This document shows positions 49,723 to 61,430 of a stretch of 64,000 bases of DNA, one piece after another. Source of the DNA: Camillea tinctor (taxonomy: Eukaryota; Ascomycota; Sordariomycetes; Xylariales; Xylariaceae); contig MU394065.1 of assembly GCA_022578605.1 (NCBI GenBank), forward strand, positions 124,001-188,000, written 5' to 3'. A program made the translations under genes and the position numbers. Every line of letters begins with the position of its first letter. Positions within the stretch are counted from its first letter, which is position 1. The notes below the pieces were generated by a model, which searched no databases, had not been told where the DNA came from, and was given only the letters and a program-made list of their open reading frames with translations.

Positions 49723-51305
49723 TCACACCCCAAATCTCCTAGTTATCGCACTGGTATCACTGCGGCTCCTGTCCCTACCAGCCACAGCATCACTGTAACT
49801 AGGGATTGGTGGATTGTTAGGCCGAATCGTAGCTGCAGACGCCCCTCGACTTCGTGTGGGAGGCCTAATCAAAGGCGTTTGATCACTGCCGGAGCTGCTA
49901 CGAGTACTTCCTGCGTCCGAGTGTTCGGGGCTCGTGTACTCAGGCGGAGGACGGGTAGGCTCATGCAAACCTAGTCCCGTCATATCTATCACATGGTCTC
50001 CGGAAGGGTGAACAGCGTGACCACTGCTGCTTGGCTCACCTACTTCGTCCGTCGGGACCAGCTGTGCCAAAGAGATATCAGTGGGACTTCTCTGTGGCCC
50101 GGGACTGGTAGGCGGAAGTACGCGATAGGTACCACTTCGTGTTCGTGAATGGGTCGAGTCGGGCACGGGCCCTCGGCTTGAGAAGGTCTGCGAATAACCA
50201 TTACCCCTAGAAGGTGATTCATATTCGTCCTTTCTCCGACCTGATTCGAGCAGTATACTTCCTTGCTCACTTCCGTACGGCGGAGGCGGCGCCAAGCTAC
50301 CGGTCATAGGTGCCAAACCCCATTTCTTCACATTGGCCTCAATGAACACAAACCCAGCTTGTCCAAAGTTGACATGGACGACACAAGGACCATTGGCACC
50401 GACCGAAGGGAAGAAATTCTGCGACTTGAGGCCATGAACAACATCATCCAATCGTTTGCCATTTCGAGTAAAAAATATGGTGCCGGTGCGTGGTCGGTAC
50501 CCAACTCCAATCACATCACCCTGGACATACGGCGGGCCATACATGGTAGGTGTAAAAGGTTGATTGTATCGTCGAGCGCCTGTCGATGTATATGCGATTG
50601 AGTACTTGTGGTATCCTGGAGATAAGAGCAGTTAGCTGGCGGCGCAATTTGTCTACTAAACAAGTTATGTGATGTACCTGGTAGTCTAAACAGCGGATAA
50701 GGCTTTGTAGACATTCCAATGCTAAGGAAGGTGTTTTCAGGCTTTTCGTATATCTTGGCTTCCCAATAATAGACCTCGTTTTGCTTCGGCACGGGTAGGT
50801 TGCTCATAACTGTGCATTCGGAGTCGAAGAATTCGATCTCGGTCCGGCCCTCGACAAAGCAGTTGGCGATCTCTAGCTCTGGCTCAAACTCCCACGCTGA
50901 CACCCCCTTCTCTTGGATGGCTAAATACTGTGATAAGGAAATGTCCGTCTGGACCGACTCGGGTGGGTTTCCTTGGATAAATGCTGGAATGTGCCTGTCA
51001 GCCAATGTGATCCATAACCCTTGGTACTAGCGATGGCGTCGCAACGATGACCACCTACCTTTAGCTCTTAGATATTCCGTCCTCTGCAAATCATCCATCG
51101 TCTCGAGGGCTTCTGCCTCATCTCTCGCAAACGCTTGTTCGTCATCATATTCGCCGGGCCGGCCGATGCGGTCGAGGAAAATGCGACCGGAAGTTGTGTA
51201 TCTGAAGAAGTAGACGACCAGGAAGATCAATGCTATCAATACGGCCGAGCCAAAGGACGATAGCAGCCCGATGACTATGCCGTCCACAGGACTATTTGAC
51301 ATCAT
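49723..51305 (-). CDS. SSH4: SSH4/EAR1-like SPRY-domain adaptor of the Rsp5 ubiquitin ligase
   Basis: Three exons: 51305-51059, 50983-50678 and 50615-49723. Introns are 75 nt (donor GTAGGT, branch CTGAC) and 62 nt (donor GTACAT, branch CTAAC), giving 481 aa. An N-terminal transmembrane helix at about 10-35 is followed by DRIGRPGEYDDEQ. The SPRY domain covers roughly residues 115-290, including KQNEVYYWEAKIY and GYRPRTGTIFFTRNGK. Two PPxY motifs follow: PPPPY at 294-298 and PPPEY at 407-411, the docking sites for WW domains of Rsp5-type ligases. The tail is Ser/Pro-rich. In yeast, Ssh4 and Ear1 recruit Rsp5 to ubiquitinate endosomal and vacuolar cargo. Two ATGs are adjacent (51305, 51302). Splicing restores RAKAFIQGNPPES and LPGYHKYSIAY, as in the family. 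Confidence 0.95.
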
Positions 51306-54300
51306 ATTGGCCGAATTTATAGCTGTGTAATTTTGGTGATGGTCGCAGGATTGTGGCCGTTACCGTTGCGGTCCAATCATTCGGCTCTAGATTTGTCGAG
51401 GATAAGTTCCCCGAGGATGCGACTAAAGAAATCCTCTCTTTTTCTTTGGCTATCTTCTTTCTTTCCCGGTCGGTCGTCGCCTATTAAAAAAAAGAAAAGA
51501 AAAAAAGAGCGAGACGAGAGATAAAAAAAGGGTTGATGAAGTTGGTATCGGGTTTATCGGTACAAGCGACTGTTACCGTCGTCTTATGGAGACACACGAG
51601 ACAAAAACCACGGGAGAGGATAGCTCGGACAAGCGTGGCGATCGGGTTAAAGACTTGGCCGCACTGGTCGCTAGGGGGTTGATAGGAGAGGATATGACCA
51701 CCCGATTCTTTAGTCGGAAAGGGTTTATAAACTAGTGCTTGGCTTTTAGACCTGGTGTGCTTCGATAGGCCGTCGTTTGATCGAGACAATCTCTGAAACT
51801 AGGGAGGATGAGAGTCGCAAGATTGGAGAAGAAGGAGAGGGGAGGAGGAGAGAGAGAGAGAGAGGAGAGAAAAAAAAGAAGAAGGAAGTAAAGCACAAAG
51901 TAAAAGAAAAAAAAAGAAATGGAACAAGACGCTTCTTCTCAAAAGTGCGTGTGGGTGGCGGTAGGGAAAATAATCAAATGGGAAGAGAGGGGGGGAAGAC
52001 AGAAAATGGATAAGAGAGAGAGGAATGGAATGGAATGAATGGAGTTGGGGGAAAAGAAGAAAACCAAGTTTGGGGTTTGGGTTTGGCTTTTGCTTTACTA
52101 AAGTTTGGTTCAGCTACGATTTGCGCTGCTCTCTCCGACTTCAGAGGGGTTTGCACTGCCTGACAGGATGGATTTGGTTCTCTGACGGGTGACAAGGCGT
52201 GGTTAAGCTTGGCTTAGCATGCAGGTAGAGGTACCTAAGTACGTACTTACTACGTACCACGAAGCTGGTAGTGTTACGTAACCTAGCTGGTACGGGTACC
52301 TGTAGCTGTAGTCTATGTTGTGCACCTGAAAGTCGCAGATTCCATTTCCGGGTCCTGTACCGCGCCCATGCCCTGACAACTTGAACTTACAGAACTGACA
52401 TGGACGCATAAGTATTACTCGATCGATGTCACAGCCTGTTAGTGCCTCGCGCTAACTCTAACCATTATCTCTAACAAGTAGCGGGGACGTCTAAGTCGTC
52501 ATCACTGCATATATGTGTGTATGGAGTACATAGTAGGTAGTCGGTTATTGTGCTTTAAACATGGAAGTCGTTTAAAGATAACAACTTAGAACTTGCGGCG
52601 CATCGCATATCGCACCGCACTGCACCGCACCGCACTGCAACATACTTCCAGGGCTGTTTGGAGCTAGGCTAGGCTATCATGTTGAAGATCTCACTACGCC
52701 GAAACCATTCGCATACAATTTCTCCCTCTCTTTCTCTCAGCTTGCCCCTGCCAACGACTAGTTACTAATAATCAAAAATAAAATATAATAAAACAAAACA
52801 AAATAGAATAGAATTGATTTGATCAATAAGTTGCCTCAACTCCTGACTGCCTCCTGAGCAAAACTCCCCCTTCATATAGGTTAGATAATTACTGGCAAAA
52901 AAGAATTGATGTGGCAGATGATATGAACGGTGTTCTCCGAAAATAAAGAGCCATCAATGTATTGACACTAACATACATGTACATAGTCTAGCTTGCATCG
53001 ATAATGAATTGGTATTGTTATAGTTAGAGGACTCTTGATTAGAAAAATCGAAACCCTATCATCTATTTCCTAGGTAACATAGGTACATAAACCTGATTGA
53101 CATGCAATTCGTTCTATCAGCGCTACACCAATTAGTATAAGAAGTGAACACAATTATGTATCATGTACCTAATTTGTTTAAATCAAATAACCTACAATGT
53201 CAGGTTGCACAAAAAAAGGTACCAAAGAGAAAGGAAGAAGAAAGATGATTACACTGGATACGCTCTAGTAAAGAACGCGGATCTGCCAACTCTGGGTCGC
53301 TGTTTCGTTGGTTCTCGGTGCACCCTAATATGTTTCAGCCGGCCGTACATCTCAAGAGGTTCCTGTTTCAGGGACGACATATGCCAGGCCAATACATTAC
53401 CTAGGCACTGCTACATAAGGTTTTATCCACACATAGTGCATTACCCAACCAAACTATGTACTCCATCCCCGTATTTATATATATCTATATATACGTACGA
53501 GATACCAGCATAAAAACAGGAGAAAAGAAAGGGAGAGAGAGGAGAAGAGAGAGCCCGCCTCCGTCCTTCCTCCTCCCCGTCTCGTCTCCCTGATTATCCA
53601 AGAAAGGTTACCTATTTCAATGGATTGTGCTGGCTTACGCACAGGTACGTAAGGGCACGTTACGTACGTATCGCTTGAGTGCGTCTAGTATATATCTAGT
53701 ACTGCACTATTGGATCCGAGCCCTTCCGAATCATCATAACATCAATATCCCTCTCCTTTCTATCCATCCTACCTACCTACATAACCTACAATAAGTATTC
53801 GTATGAGAGAAAAAAAAAAACACGCGATATGATATCCCCGGTGTTTAAATCCCGCATTAGACATGAGCAAACTACGTATTCATCTAATTACTTACCTATC
53901 TGGTATGTACTTACATGGGATGCGGGTAGATGGGTACTAGTTATCACCACTATCAAATATCACCATTGCCAAAACAATCCCCCCAAAATATTATCCTCCT
54001 CCTCAATTCAATTCAACTCAGCTCAGCTCAGCCGAATTCTAGAAAGCGATCACCCCTAAGATCACCCGCAATCTACAGAGCCCTCCGTAATTTACCTTCC
54101 CTCCCTCTCACTTGCGCGCGCGCGCGCCTACCATCTAGCAGCCTGAGCCCTAAATCGTTGCCTGGATGAGAAGAAGAAAAAGAAAAAAGCTTACGTATGT
54201 CCCTCGGGTTACGTGCTTATCTTGGCAAACACGAATGACTACCTAAATCGTTAATCCTTCTGTTCAAGAGAAAGAAAGAAAAAGAGAGAAAAAAGAGAAA

Positions 54301-54863
54301 AAAAAGAGAGGAAGATGAATCTAGAATAGGTAGGTCACTAGGCAACTATTCCATTCTTCGCGAAGTGAAAGCATCGAAAATGGGCAATATATCGGGTGCA
54401 TACACAACCTACATAACTTGGTGACGTTGGTTACTCTTGTTTTCTCGCCCCAAGTTCGTTAACTAGGTATAAACCAGAACAGAAGGATAATAATAAAATC
54501 CCAATCCGCGAGTGCTCCTTCGCCCAAGTTCTCTTATTAATACAGGTTACATAATTCTACTAATACTAAGTTCTTGTTTTTTTTTATAAAATGATAATAT
54601 TGATGGCTTCAGTGATTATTATTATTGATTGATGGATGATATTGAACTTTTTTTTTTTGATCTCCCGTCCTTTTGCCATGACGCCCGCCCTCTATCGGGA
54701 ATCTTCATTGGTCCAAATGGGACCTAACCTAATTACTCAAAAAGAAACCCCCCTTGTTACATCTATCTATCGGTCGAGTGGGTGGGAGAAAAAAATCTCC
54801 GGAAACCCCCGGATAAATGAGCTGGAAGTCACATGAGCGAGCCCCGATCGGTCTTAAGTTAGC
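51306..54863. other. Intergenic between SSH4 and SHG1
   Basis: The first 800 bp is A/G-rich with purine runs and should be the SSH4 leader and promoter. 52215-52310 and 53640-53680 contain clustered GTAC palindromes (for example AAGTACGTACTT). CGCAC repeats lie at 52600-52645, A-rich sequence at 52770-52815 and a GC dinucleotide run at 54114-54127. From about 54180 the sequence is the AT-rich 3' flank of SHG1. No gene is supported. Confidence 0.5.
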
Positions 54864-57519
54864 TTACCGCGGACTCCGGCTCCGGCGACGACTGCGGCTC
54901 CGATCCCGTCGCCCTCCCCCTCCTCCTCGTCTAGACTCGATGCTCCTATCCCTCCGATCCCTTCGAGACTCTGTGCTCCTATCCCGTCTACTGCGTCTAT
55001 CTCTATCGCGGTCACGTTCTTTGTCCCTATCCCCGTCCCCCCTGTAACGATCCCGAGAACGGTGCCGGTCACGATCACGGCTACGATCTCGGTCCCGGCT
55101 CCGGTCCCGATCACGACGCCGACTACGACTTCTGGACCTACTATGTCTTCGGTCGCGTCGATCGTCCTTATCTCGATCTCTTTCGCGGTATTTATCGCTT
55201 CTCCTTTCGGGTTCTCTTTCACGGTCCCGGTCGCGATCTCCGGGCCGATATCGATCGATTTCATCTGGAGCTCTCGATCTTTTGATCTCGGGCGAGCGGT
55301 CCCCAGCGCTTCGCTTGTCATCAAGTCCAGGAATAGGCAATCCTTTTTCACGAGCCTCGCGCTGAGCAGCTAAATAAGCCTTGGCTTCCTGTTCGCGTCT
55401 CTTGATTTCTCCCTGTTTCCAGGCCTCAGCGTCAAGCACTTCGGGTTTTCCAGAGGTAGTCGGCCGAGAACGTGAGCGGCTTCTCCGATCACGTGTACGA
55501 TCCTTCTCGCGATCCTTCTCGCGATCCTTCTCACGGTCGCGGTCTCGTTCATGGTCTCTATCTCGATCCCGGTCCTTGTCCTTATCCCTACTCCGTGCCC
55601 TCTTTGTAGACCGACTACGCTCGCGACGATCAGATCTGAGACGCGAACGGCTCCTGTCCCTTCTCTCTGTCCTGGGTCGGGGCGAACGAGATCTCTCACG
55701 CCGGGAATCCCTTCGATCGGTGCGTGCTCGTGAGCGGCTTCGGTCGCGACGGTCGCGGTCTTCTCTGGCACGTGATCGACTCCGTTCTCTACGTTCAGGC
55801 TTGTATCGGTCACGCGACCGACTTCTCTCCTTTCGTTCAGTTCGTGCTCTAGAGCGGCTTCTCTCACGCCTGTCTCGATCCCTATCTCGGTCTCGCTCGG
55901 AGCGTAGCCTAGAGCGACTGGTATCCCGCGCACCAGGTCGATACGAATCTCTCTCCGGCTCTCTTTCACGCTCGCGATCTCTAGACCGGCTTCGATCCCT
56001 TCGAGCTGACCGATGTCTTGATCTACTTCTCTCTTTCCTATCTGATCTAACATGGGAACGACTTTCCTCCCGAACCCGGTCACGATGTCTTCGTTCATCG
56101 TCTCGATCGTGTGAACGATCACGATGATGCCGTGAGGGCGCAGGGCTAGCTTTGCGCTCCTCTTTAATTTTCGAGTCTTTGATATCTTTGATATCTTTTG
56201 AATCAGAGTGTTCCTTAGATTCCTTCGATGGTTTTACTTCTTTGGTTTCCTTGGCGTCTCTTGTCGTATCTTTGACATCAAGCTTTGCTGGTTCGGGTAT
56301 TTTCTTAAGGTCGGTAGTTTTCGAAGAATCGCGACGTATGGGCTGTATCGCTGAGGTAGGTTTGCTCCTTCTTGGAGGCGGTACGAGTGCCTCATCGATC
56401 TCAGGTTCAGGCTGCTTAGCGCTGCTCTTCTTACTCTCGCTTAGGAGATTAGCAAGAGCCTCCTGTTCAAGCCTCTCGTGATCCTCCTTGGTAAGCTTCT
56501 TTTGGAGCTCCTCAGTTTTGCCCGGATCTCTCTCGTCTCTTGGGGACCGTTCCCGACGCCGTCGATCTCTACTATCGCGACGGCGACTACGGTCACGATC
56601 CCGATGCCGCGACCTAGATCTAGACCTCCGTCGACCATCCCGGTCATGGTCCTTGTCTCGATCACGCTCTCTAGCGCGACGTCGTTCTTCCCTCTCCTTT
56701 TCTCTTTCGCGCTCACGCTCCTCTTCCTTCTTTTCGCGTTCACGCCTGCGAGCATCCCGTTCGGCTTTTCGCTTCGCTTCGGCCTCCTCCTCCTCGCGCT
56801 CCCGCTTCTTTCTCTCCTCCCGTTCGATTTTGCGCTTCTCCTCTAGAATCTCCTGGTCCTTAATCCGGATCTTTCGTCGAATTTCCTCGCGCTCATCCTC
56901 ACGCTTCTTCAACTTCTCAGCTCTCTCGGCAGCATACTCTTCTTCCGTCTTGGATCCGCGTATGCGCTCCTCCTCAGCTTTCTCGACTCCGATCTCCGCT
57001 TGTCGCAGCTGGCGCATGCGCGCCTCTATAGCCTCCACATCGATAAGCTGGTCGAGCACATGCTCGGCCTTTTGGTAGACACCGGAGCGGTCGAGGGCAC
57101 CGTCGATGAGAGCAGCAGCTTTGCGACGCTCTAGGGTAAGAAGCTGGGAGGGATTACGTTCGACCTCCTGCTCGGCTACTTCGATGATGGCTTTGGTAAC
57201 TTGAGCTTCATAGTCCTGTATAGAAAAAAAAAAGGCATTTATAGTTAGAATACACCAGTTGTCATAATAGCAAAAAATTTGCAATCACAGAGTAAACGCG
57301 TACACTTTGTTCAAATTTCTCCCATACTTGCTTGCGAATCTCATCGTAACCACCCTTCTTTTTGAAGGTATGGGCCAGGTTCTCGATTGCAGATCGCGTC
57401 GCAGACGGTAGGGGAAGGTCTGAGGACTTGAATTTTCGTACTAAAGGGGTTGCTCCCGAGGTGGGAATGGGCGTTTGCTCTGCTGTGGACGTCATGGCAA
57501 CGGTGGCCGACAAGGCCAT
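54864..57519 (-). CDS. SHG1: COMPASS component SHG1-domain protein with RS/RD-rich tail
   Basis: Exon 1 57519-57304, exon 2 57215-54864, 88-nt intron (donor GTACGC, branch CTAAC, acceptor ACAG), giving 855 aa. Residues about 35-145 match the SHG1/BOD1 domain: FKKKGGYDEIRKQVW, then after splicing SDYEAQVTKAIIEVAEQEV and AAALIDGALDRSGVY. This domain defines a subunit of the Set1/COMPASS histone H3K4 methyltransferase complex. A charged coiled coil rich in Glu/Arg/Lys runs to about residue 290. A Lys/Asp/Ser linker is followed by a very long tail of RD, RE, RS and SR dipeptides to the end. The tail is unlike the short yeast Shg1 and resembles SR splicing factors. ATG 57519 is taken as the start; the longer upstream frame to 57738 reads like leader. 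Nuclear, by inference. Confidence 0.92.
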
Positions 57520-58035
57520 TCGACCTTTGAATAAAACAAAATAAAAGGGTTCAATGCATATGCATACAAGGCTGCAAAAGGAACCAGATGCAAAATGTGG
57601 GTTATCGACAGTCGAGGGAGGGAAGTCAAGGGAAGAGAGATCACGGAGATAGGGACGAGGGTGAGAGAATGGGCAGGTTAGATGTAAAAGCGATCGAGGT
57701 TCTTCTGCATTGGCATCTGGGGAAATTCCCATTCCCATTTGGAAAGAAGGGACCCACCATTTTCATCGCGTTCTGGTGGGAAGTTGGTCCGTGCACGAGA
57801 AAACATCCCTGCTTGCTAGTGTGAAGGTAGGTACGACTGATTTGACCTAGCCTTAAACTTCAATTCATACTTACCTACATAATTCAGGTGAAACCCCAGA
57901 TTTAACTCTCGCTTTCTTCGATACTTGGTACTTCTTACAACTCCCAACTGCCCGCTTCACCCTTTACAAACTGCGAGTCCATCTGAGCAAACTAGAAGCG
58001 CCCATTGAGGCACAACTCCTCTCTAATCAATCACT
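57520..58035. promoter_or_regulatory. Shared divergent promoter, SHG1 and complex I subunit
   Basis: The 516 bp between the two divergent start codons must contain both promoters. CA/CT-rich leader-like sequence precedes the plus-strand gene (57890-58030). No specific site is claimed. Confidence 0.5.
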
Positions 58036-58430
58036 ATGGTGAGCAGAGTCGCCTTCTGGGCAGGCTTCGGTATGACTACCCCCCCATGATAGATAGCTCT
58101 TTCAACCAATCCCATACAAAACCCCCCTCCCTCCCAGCTAGTATCCAGTCTTCCCTTTTCTTTATGCTATAGAATCGGTGTCGAGCTAACTCCTTCACTT
58201 TCTTAGGCGTTGCCGTCCGTTTCTGGCAGCTCGGCCTCGAAATGCGACCATTCTTCAACCGGCAATCTCTATGGGCCTGGCCGGTCTTCGCTGGAGTCGG
58301 AGCAAGCTTCGGATACTGGTTGCAAGGCGTTGATGAGAACCAAAGGTTAATCCTAGAGGAGCGCAAACAATCTATCCTCGAGAAGCGAGCGAGAAAAGCG
58401 GCAAGGGAGGCAGAAAAGGCCGAGGCTTGA
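58036..58430 (+). CDS. Small mitochondrial membrane protein, probable complex I accessory subunit
   Basis: Exon 1 58036-58069 and exon 2 58207-58430, with a 137-nt intron (donor GTATGA, acceptor TTAG), giving 85 aa. The spliced product begins MVSRVAFWAGFGVAVRFWQL, continues with EMRPFFNRQSLWAWPVF and a Gly-rich hydrophobic stretch (GVGASFGYW), and ends in a Lys/Arg/Glu-rich helix. I recall this type from fungal genomes as a small accessory subunit of NADH:ubiquinone oxidoreductase, but the exact subunit name is uncertain and I give no symbol. One or two membrane-associated segments are likely. The gene is not visible as one ORF because the first exon codes only 11 residues. Confidence 0.65.
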
Positions 58431-58767
58431 TTGAGGCAATATCTTATGCGATTCAGTGTATATATCTTGTGGATGGGTTACCTTGCTACGGACAACGATC
58501 ATCTATCAAGATAGCCAGCCCCAATCCCCATGCAATAAGAAGAATAAGACTAAAAAAAAAGGCAAATTTTACTTTTACTGTTTTTTCTTTCTATTAGCTA
58601 TGAAGCTTGCCATTCAAGGCTTCCCCTTTTGCCCTTGCCAATTTTGATATCGTCCAGCAAGTCATTATGCAAGGTATTGTCTATATACCTGATATCATAC
58701 ACAGGCGAACTCAGATTCCCAGTTCCAATATTCCTTCTACAGAATGTCACCGAAGCTAGTCCGTCCT
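58431..58767. other. Convergent 3' region, complex I subunit and GCD2
   Basis: The 337 bp between the two stop codons contains A- and T-rich tracts near 58550-58600, suitable for 3'-end formation on either strand. The 3' UTRs may overlap. Confidence 0.5.
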
Positions 58768-60221
58768 CTAGTTGGACTCCTCGAGCTTCCGTAGGATATC
58801 TGGTACTGACGTGGGTTGCACACTTCCGAGCTCTGTGATCACTACCGATAAATATTTAGCTAGGGTAGCATCGAATAGTAGTCTGAAGGAAGCAGCTGAG
58901 CATCGTTCTGGATCGATCTCGTTGTAGGTCAACGAGTCCGTGGCTACTCTGTCGGTGATGTTGATGGTCTCGCAGAGCACCGTTACTGGTATTTCCAATG
59001 CCTTGGCGGCAATCGCAAGATCACAGGAGCCTGACCGTCCATACATCGATCCGTTGCTAAACATGGACTCGGCACAGAGGAGAACCATCGAGGCGCGCTG
59101 AACATGCCATCGCAACCCACCAAAGTCACCACAATACGACACAGAGATTCCCTCCGCAGCTAGGGTTTTGGAGAGCACTTGACCCTTCTTCTCGTACGGG
59201 TCGTCAATGACGATGACTGAGAACCTGGTCCCTGCAGAGTGAGCATGAAGTAGCGTGCGCTCAACCAAGGTACTCCGACCGAACACCAATATGGTGTCGC
59301 CATTTACAATCCGTCTGGCAGCCTTCTCGGTAATAACAAAATCGGCAACACTAATCCGCTCTTGTATGAAGCTGTCTATGCTGTCGCAAAGTTGTTTCTT
59401 AGCCTCCTGCTCGGGCACATCAGGGTCTATCTTGCTGACTTGCAATTTAAGCCAGCGGATAGCATTACCCATAGAAAAACACATCGGCCGACATGCTGTA
59501 AGATAGTCTATCTGTGGGTTTAGAACATGAGGGGTGAGATGCCGGGCAAGGGTGTTGCCCGGTGGGGTGTTATACGAATCAATGACCTAGACTTATATAA
59601 GTATCATGAAGATGAAATTCCAGCAGCATATAGGGGGCTGGGAAGGGTAGATGTTACCTTTTTGAAGGCTAGCAAAGTAGCCTTTAACCTCGTGATGCTC
59701 TCATCAATAGCAAAAGTGGCCATTTGCTGGCCGAGCACCAAGACTGTCGGATGGACATCTTTGTCTGCGTTGGTCATGGCAGACTTCTTGGCTATAGAAA
59801 GGTGACTAAAACACTCAGGGATCGTAACCTTGGGCTCGGTGGCAGCAGGCGGTGTACTGCCTTTGGAAGCCGTCGCCTTACCCGCAGCCCCTGAGTTGGT
59901 CCCAGAAACGCTGTCTTGTTTGCCCTTGCCCTTGTTCGCCTTGACATCACCAGTTGATGGCCCTGATTGGCCTGGGCCTAATGGAGCTGCGGCGTCGCCT
60001 TTTACAACTTCCTTAGTTGCTTTTATTTGTGCTCTGCGGGCTGCTTTCTCAGCCTTCGCCTTGGCTTTCAACTCTGCACCAGAGAGCTTGGGCGCATTGG
60101 TGGGATCCACAGCCTCGCCTTTTGACTTCTTCTCATTTTTTGCCGGCGCCTGTGGTTTTTCAGACTTTTCGACCGGCTTGTTGGTAGCCTCCGGGGGAGG
60201 ACCATTAGCAGCAGCTGACAT
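58768..60221 (-). CDS. GCD2: Translation initiation factor eIF2B subunit delta
   Basis: Exon 1 60221-59658, exon 2 59586-58768, 71-nt intron (donor GTAACA, acceptor TCTAG), giving 460 aa. eIF2B is the guanine nucleotide exchange factor for eIF2; the delta subunit is part of its regulatory alpha/beta/delta core, which senses phosphorylated eIF2. The first 130 residues are Lys/Ala/Pro-rich and disordered, as in other delta subunits. The conserved domain has HPTVLVLGQQMA, then across the splice VIDSYNTPPGNTLARHL, DYLTACRPMCFSMGNAIRWL, DTILVFGRSTLVERTL, the Rossmann-like VIVIDDPYEKKG, and SMFSNGSMYGRSGSCDLAIAA near the C-terminus. The start is the ATG at 60221; the frame could be read from a GTG at 60227, but that is not a likely start. 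Cytosolic. Confidence 0.96.
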
Positions 60222-60769
60222 GATCACAGCCCTGGGTGATCAGGCGATTACTAACAAAGTTTTTGCTGGAGGTGCCAGTAGGTTGGTTGATATATGTTTT
60301 GGTGGTATATAGCCCGAGAGGAATGTTATGCGCAAGGATATACCTAATGCGTGAATTGACGGGAGTGAGAATGGAATGATAATGAAGTACCTAAGTACCT
60401 AGCAGGGACAGGAATCCAGATGATGAAGGCGGGAAAATTAATAATCCTAGGATACCCTTGTTAAAAACCTATTATTGAGAATCTTCTAAAGGAATGGGTA
60501 TGTCCTTTAGAAGAAACTTGGTGAGAATAATTCGAGAGGTAGACCGGAGTTGAAAGGTGCGTCGAGGTTGACTCACACACACAGATACTTTTACATTCTC
60601 TAGGTCGGGTTAATGGATCGAAACGTGGGGTGCAAGGAATAATTTTTGGAGCTTTGGCTCCTCGCAGACACCAGCCACAATTCTCAAGGGGGGGTCGATC
60701 TCCCAATAACTGCACGAGCCACTTCTGCTAGTAGGTATCCTGTTGCCCTCGTGCTACCATAGCTGCTTA

Positions 60770-60809
60770 GGTAGGTACCTAGGTACCATGTACGGAGTAC
60801 ATACCTACC
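60770..60809. repeat. Nested palindrome with a TACGGAGTA core
   Basis: Outer arms GGTAGGT/ACCTACC enclose the palindrome GGTACCTAGGTACC and then ATGTAC-GGA-GTACAT. Half-site symmetry suggests cruciform potential or a dimeric protein site. It is in the GCD2/DAK1 intergenic region. Confidence 0.6.
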
Positions 60810-61387
60810 AAAACCAGGGCAAATCTAGAACCACCCTTATTGCTGGCTTCCTCGCCTCCCTTGCCCCTCTCGCCCCCTTTGCCCCCTTTTCCCTGAGATC
60901 CTTTACCTAAACCCCCCTTCTGCCCCTCAATGTCCAGGGCTTGGCTTCTCCAGAGTTTTCCGCCCCACGCTATTCAAAAACACCATCAGCATCAAGTCAT
61001 ACTGACCTAACCTAGGAAATTTCAATACAATTGACAACATCCCAATGAGGTAATCCTAACCGCATATCCGACGCCATCTTCAACCCCACCTCATCCTTTG
61101 GGGGAGCATTTCCGACTTTAGCAGCAACTCACCTATTCTCCTAACCTAACCTAACCTAATTATCATTTACCTGCTACCAGTCGGCTCATCAGCTATTAGC
61201 CGTCTATATGTAGACGGGCATCCTTCCATCCCATCTAAATATCCTTGATGTATCGTAGTCTATGAGCGAGTAATTTCGAAAATTGAATTTTTGTTATCCA
61301 TCTATCTTTGTTCCTATTCTCTCCTCTTGCTGCTATATGTTTGCTGGTCATTGTATGCACCCCTTAACTTAAACTTGCTTATATTCG

Positions 61388-61430
61388 CAGCAGCATCATC
61401 ATCATCATCATCACCACCACCACCATCATC
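61388..61430 (+). repeat. CAT/CAC trinucleotide repeat abutting the DAK1 start
   Basis: Runs of CAT and CAC triplets end directly at the DAK1 initiator ATG, so the ATG is itself the last ATC-ATG step of the repeat. The repeat is in the presumed 5' UTR. Confidence 0.85.

Larger units (their letters stand above)
60222..61430. promoter_or_regulatory. Divergent intergenic region between GCD2 and DAK1
   Basis: 1.2 kb with both promoters. It contains a nested palindrome at 60770-60809, CT/CC-rich tracts (60840-60930), a CTAACCTAACCTAACC run near 61141-61156 and a CAT/CAC repeat abutting the DAK1 start codon. A TTCGCAG acceptor-like sequence at about 61390 allows a 5'-UTR intron in DAK1, which I cannot confirm. 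Confidence 0.5.

Noticed and set aside
55381..56127. Plus-strand ORF of 248 codons antisense to SHG1, plus overlapping antisense ORFs at 56488-57078
   Set aside because: They are mirror images of the Arg/Asp/Glu/Ser codon repeats of SHG1; CGN-rich text stays open on both strands. No start context, splice signals or domain.
57520..57738. N-terminal extension of SHG1 to an upstream ATG at 57738
   Set aside because: The extra 73 residues read as translated leader (no similarity to the SHG1 family); the ATG at 57519 directly precedes the conserved part.
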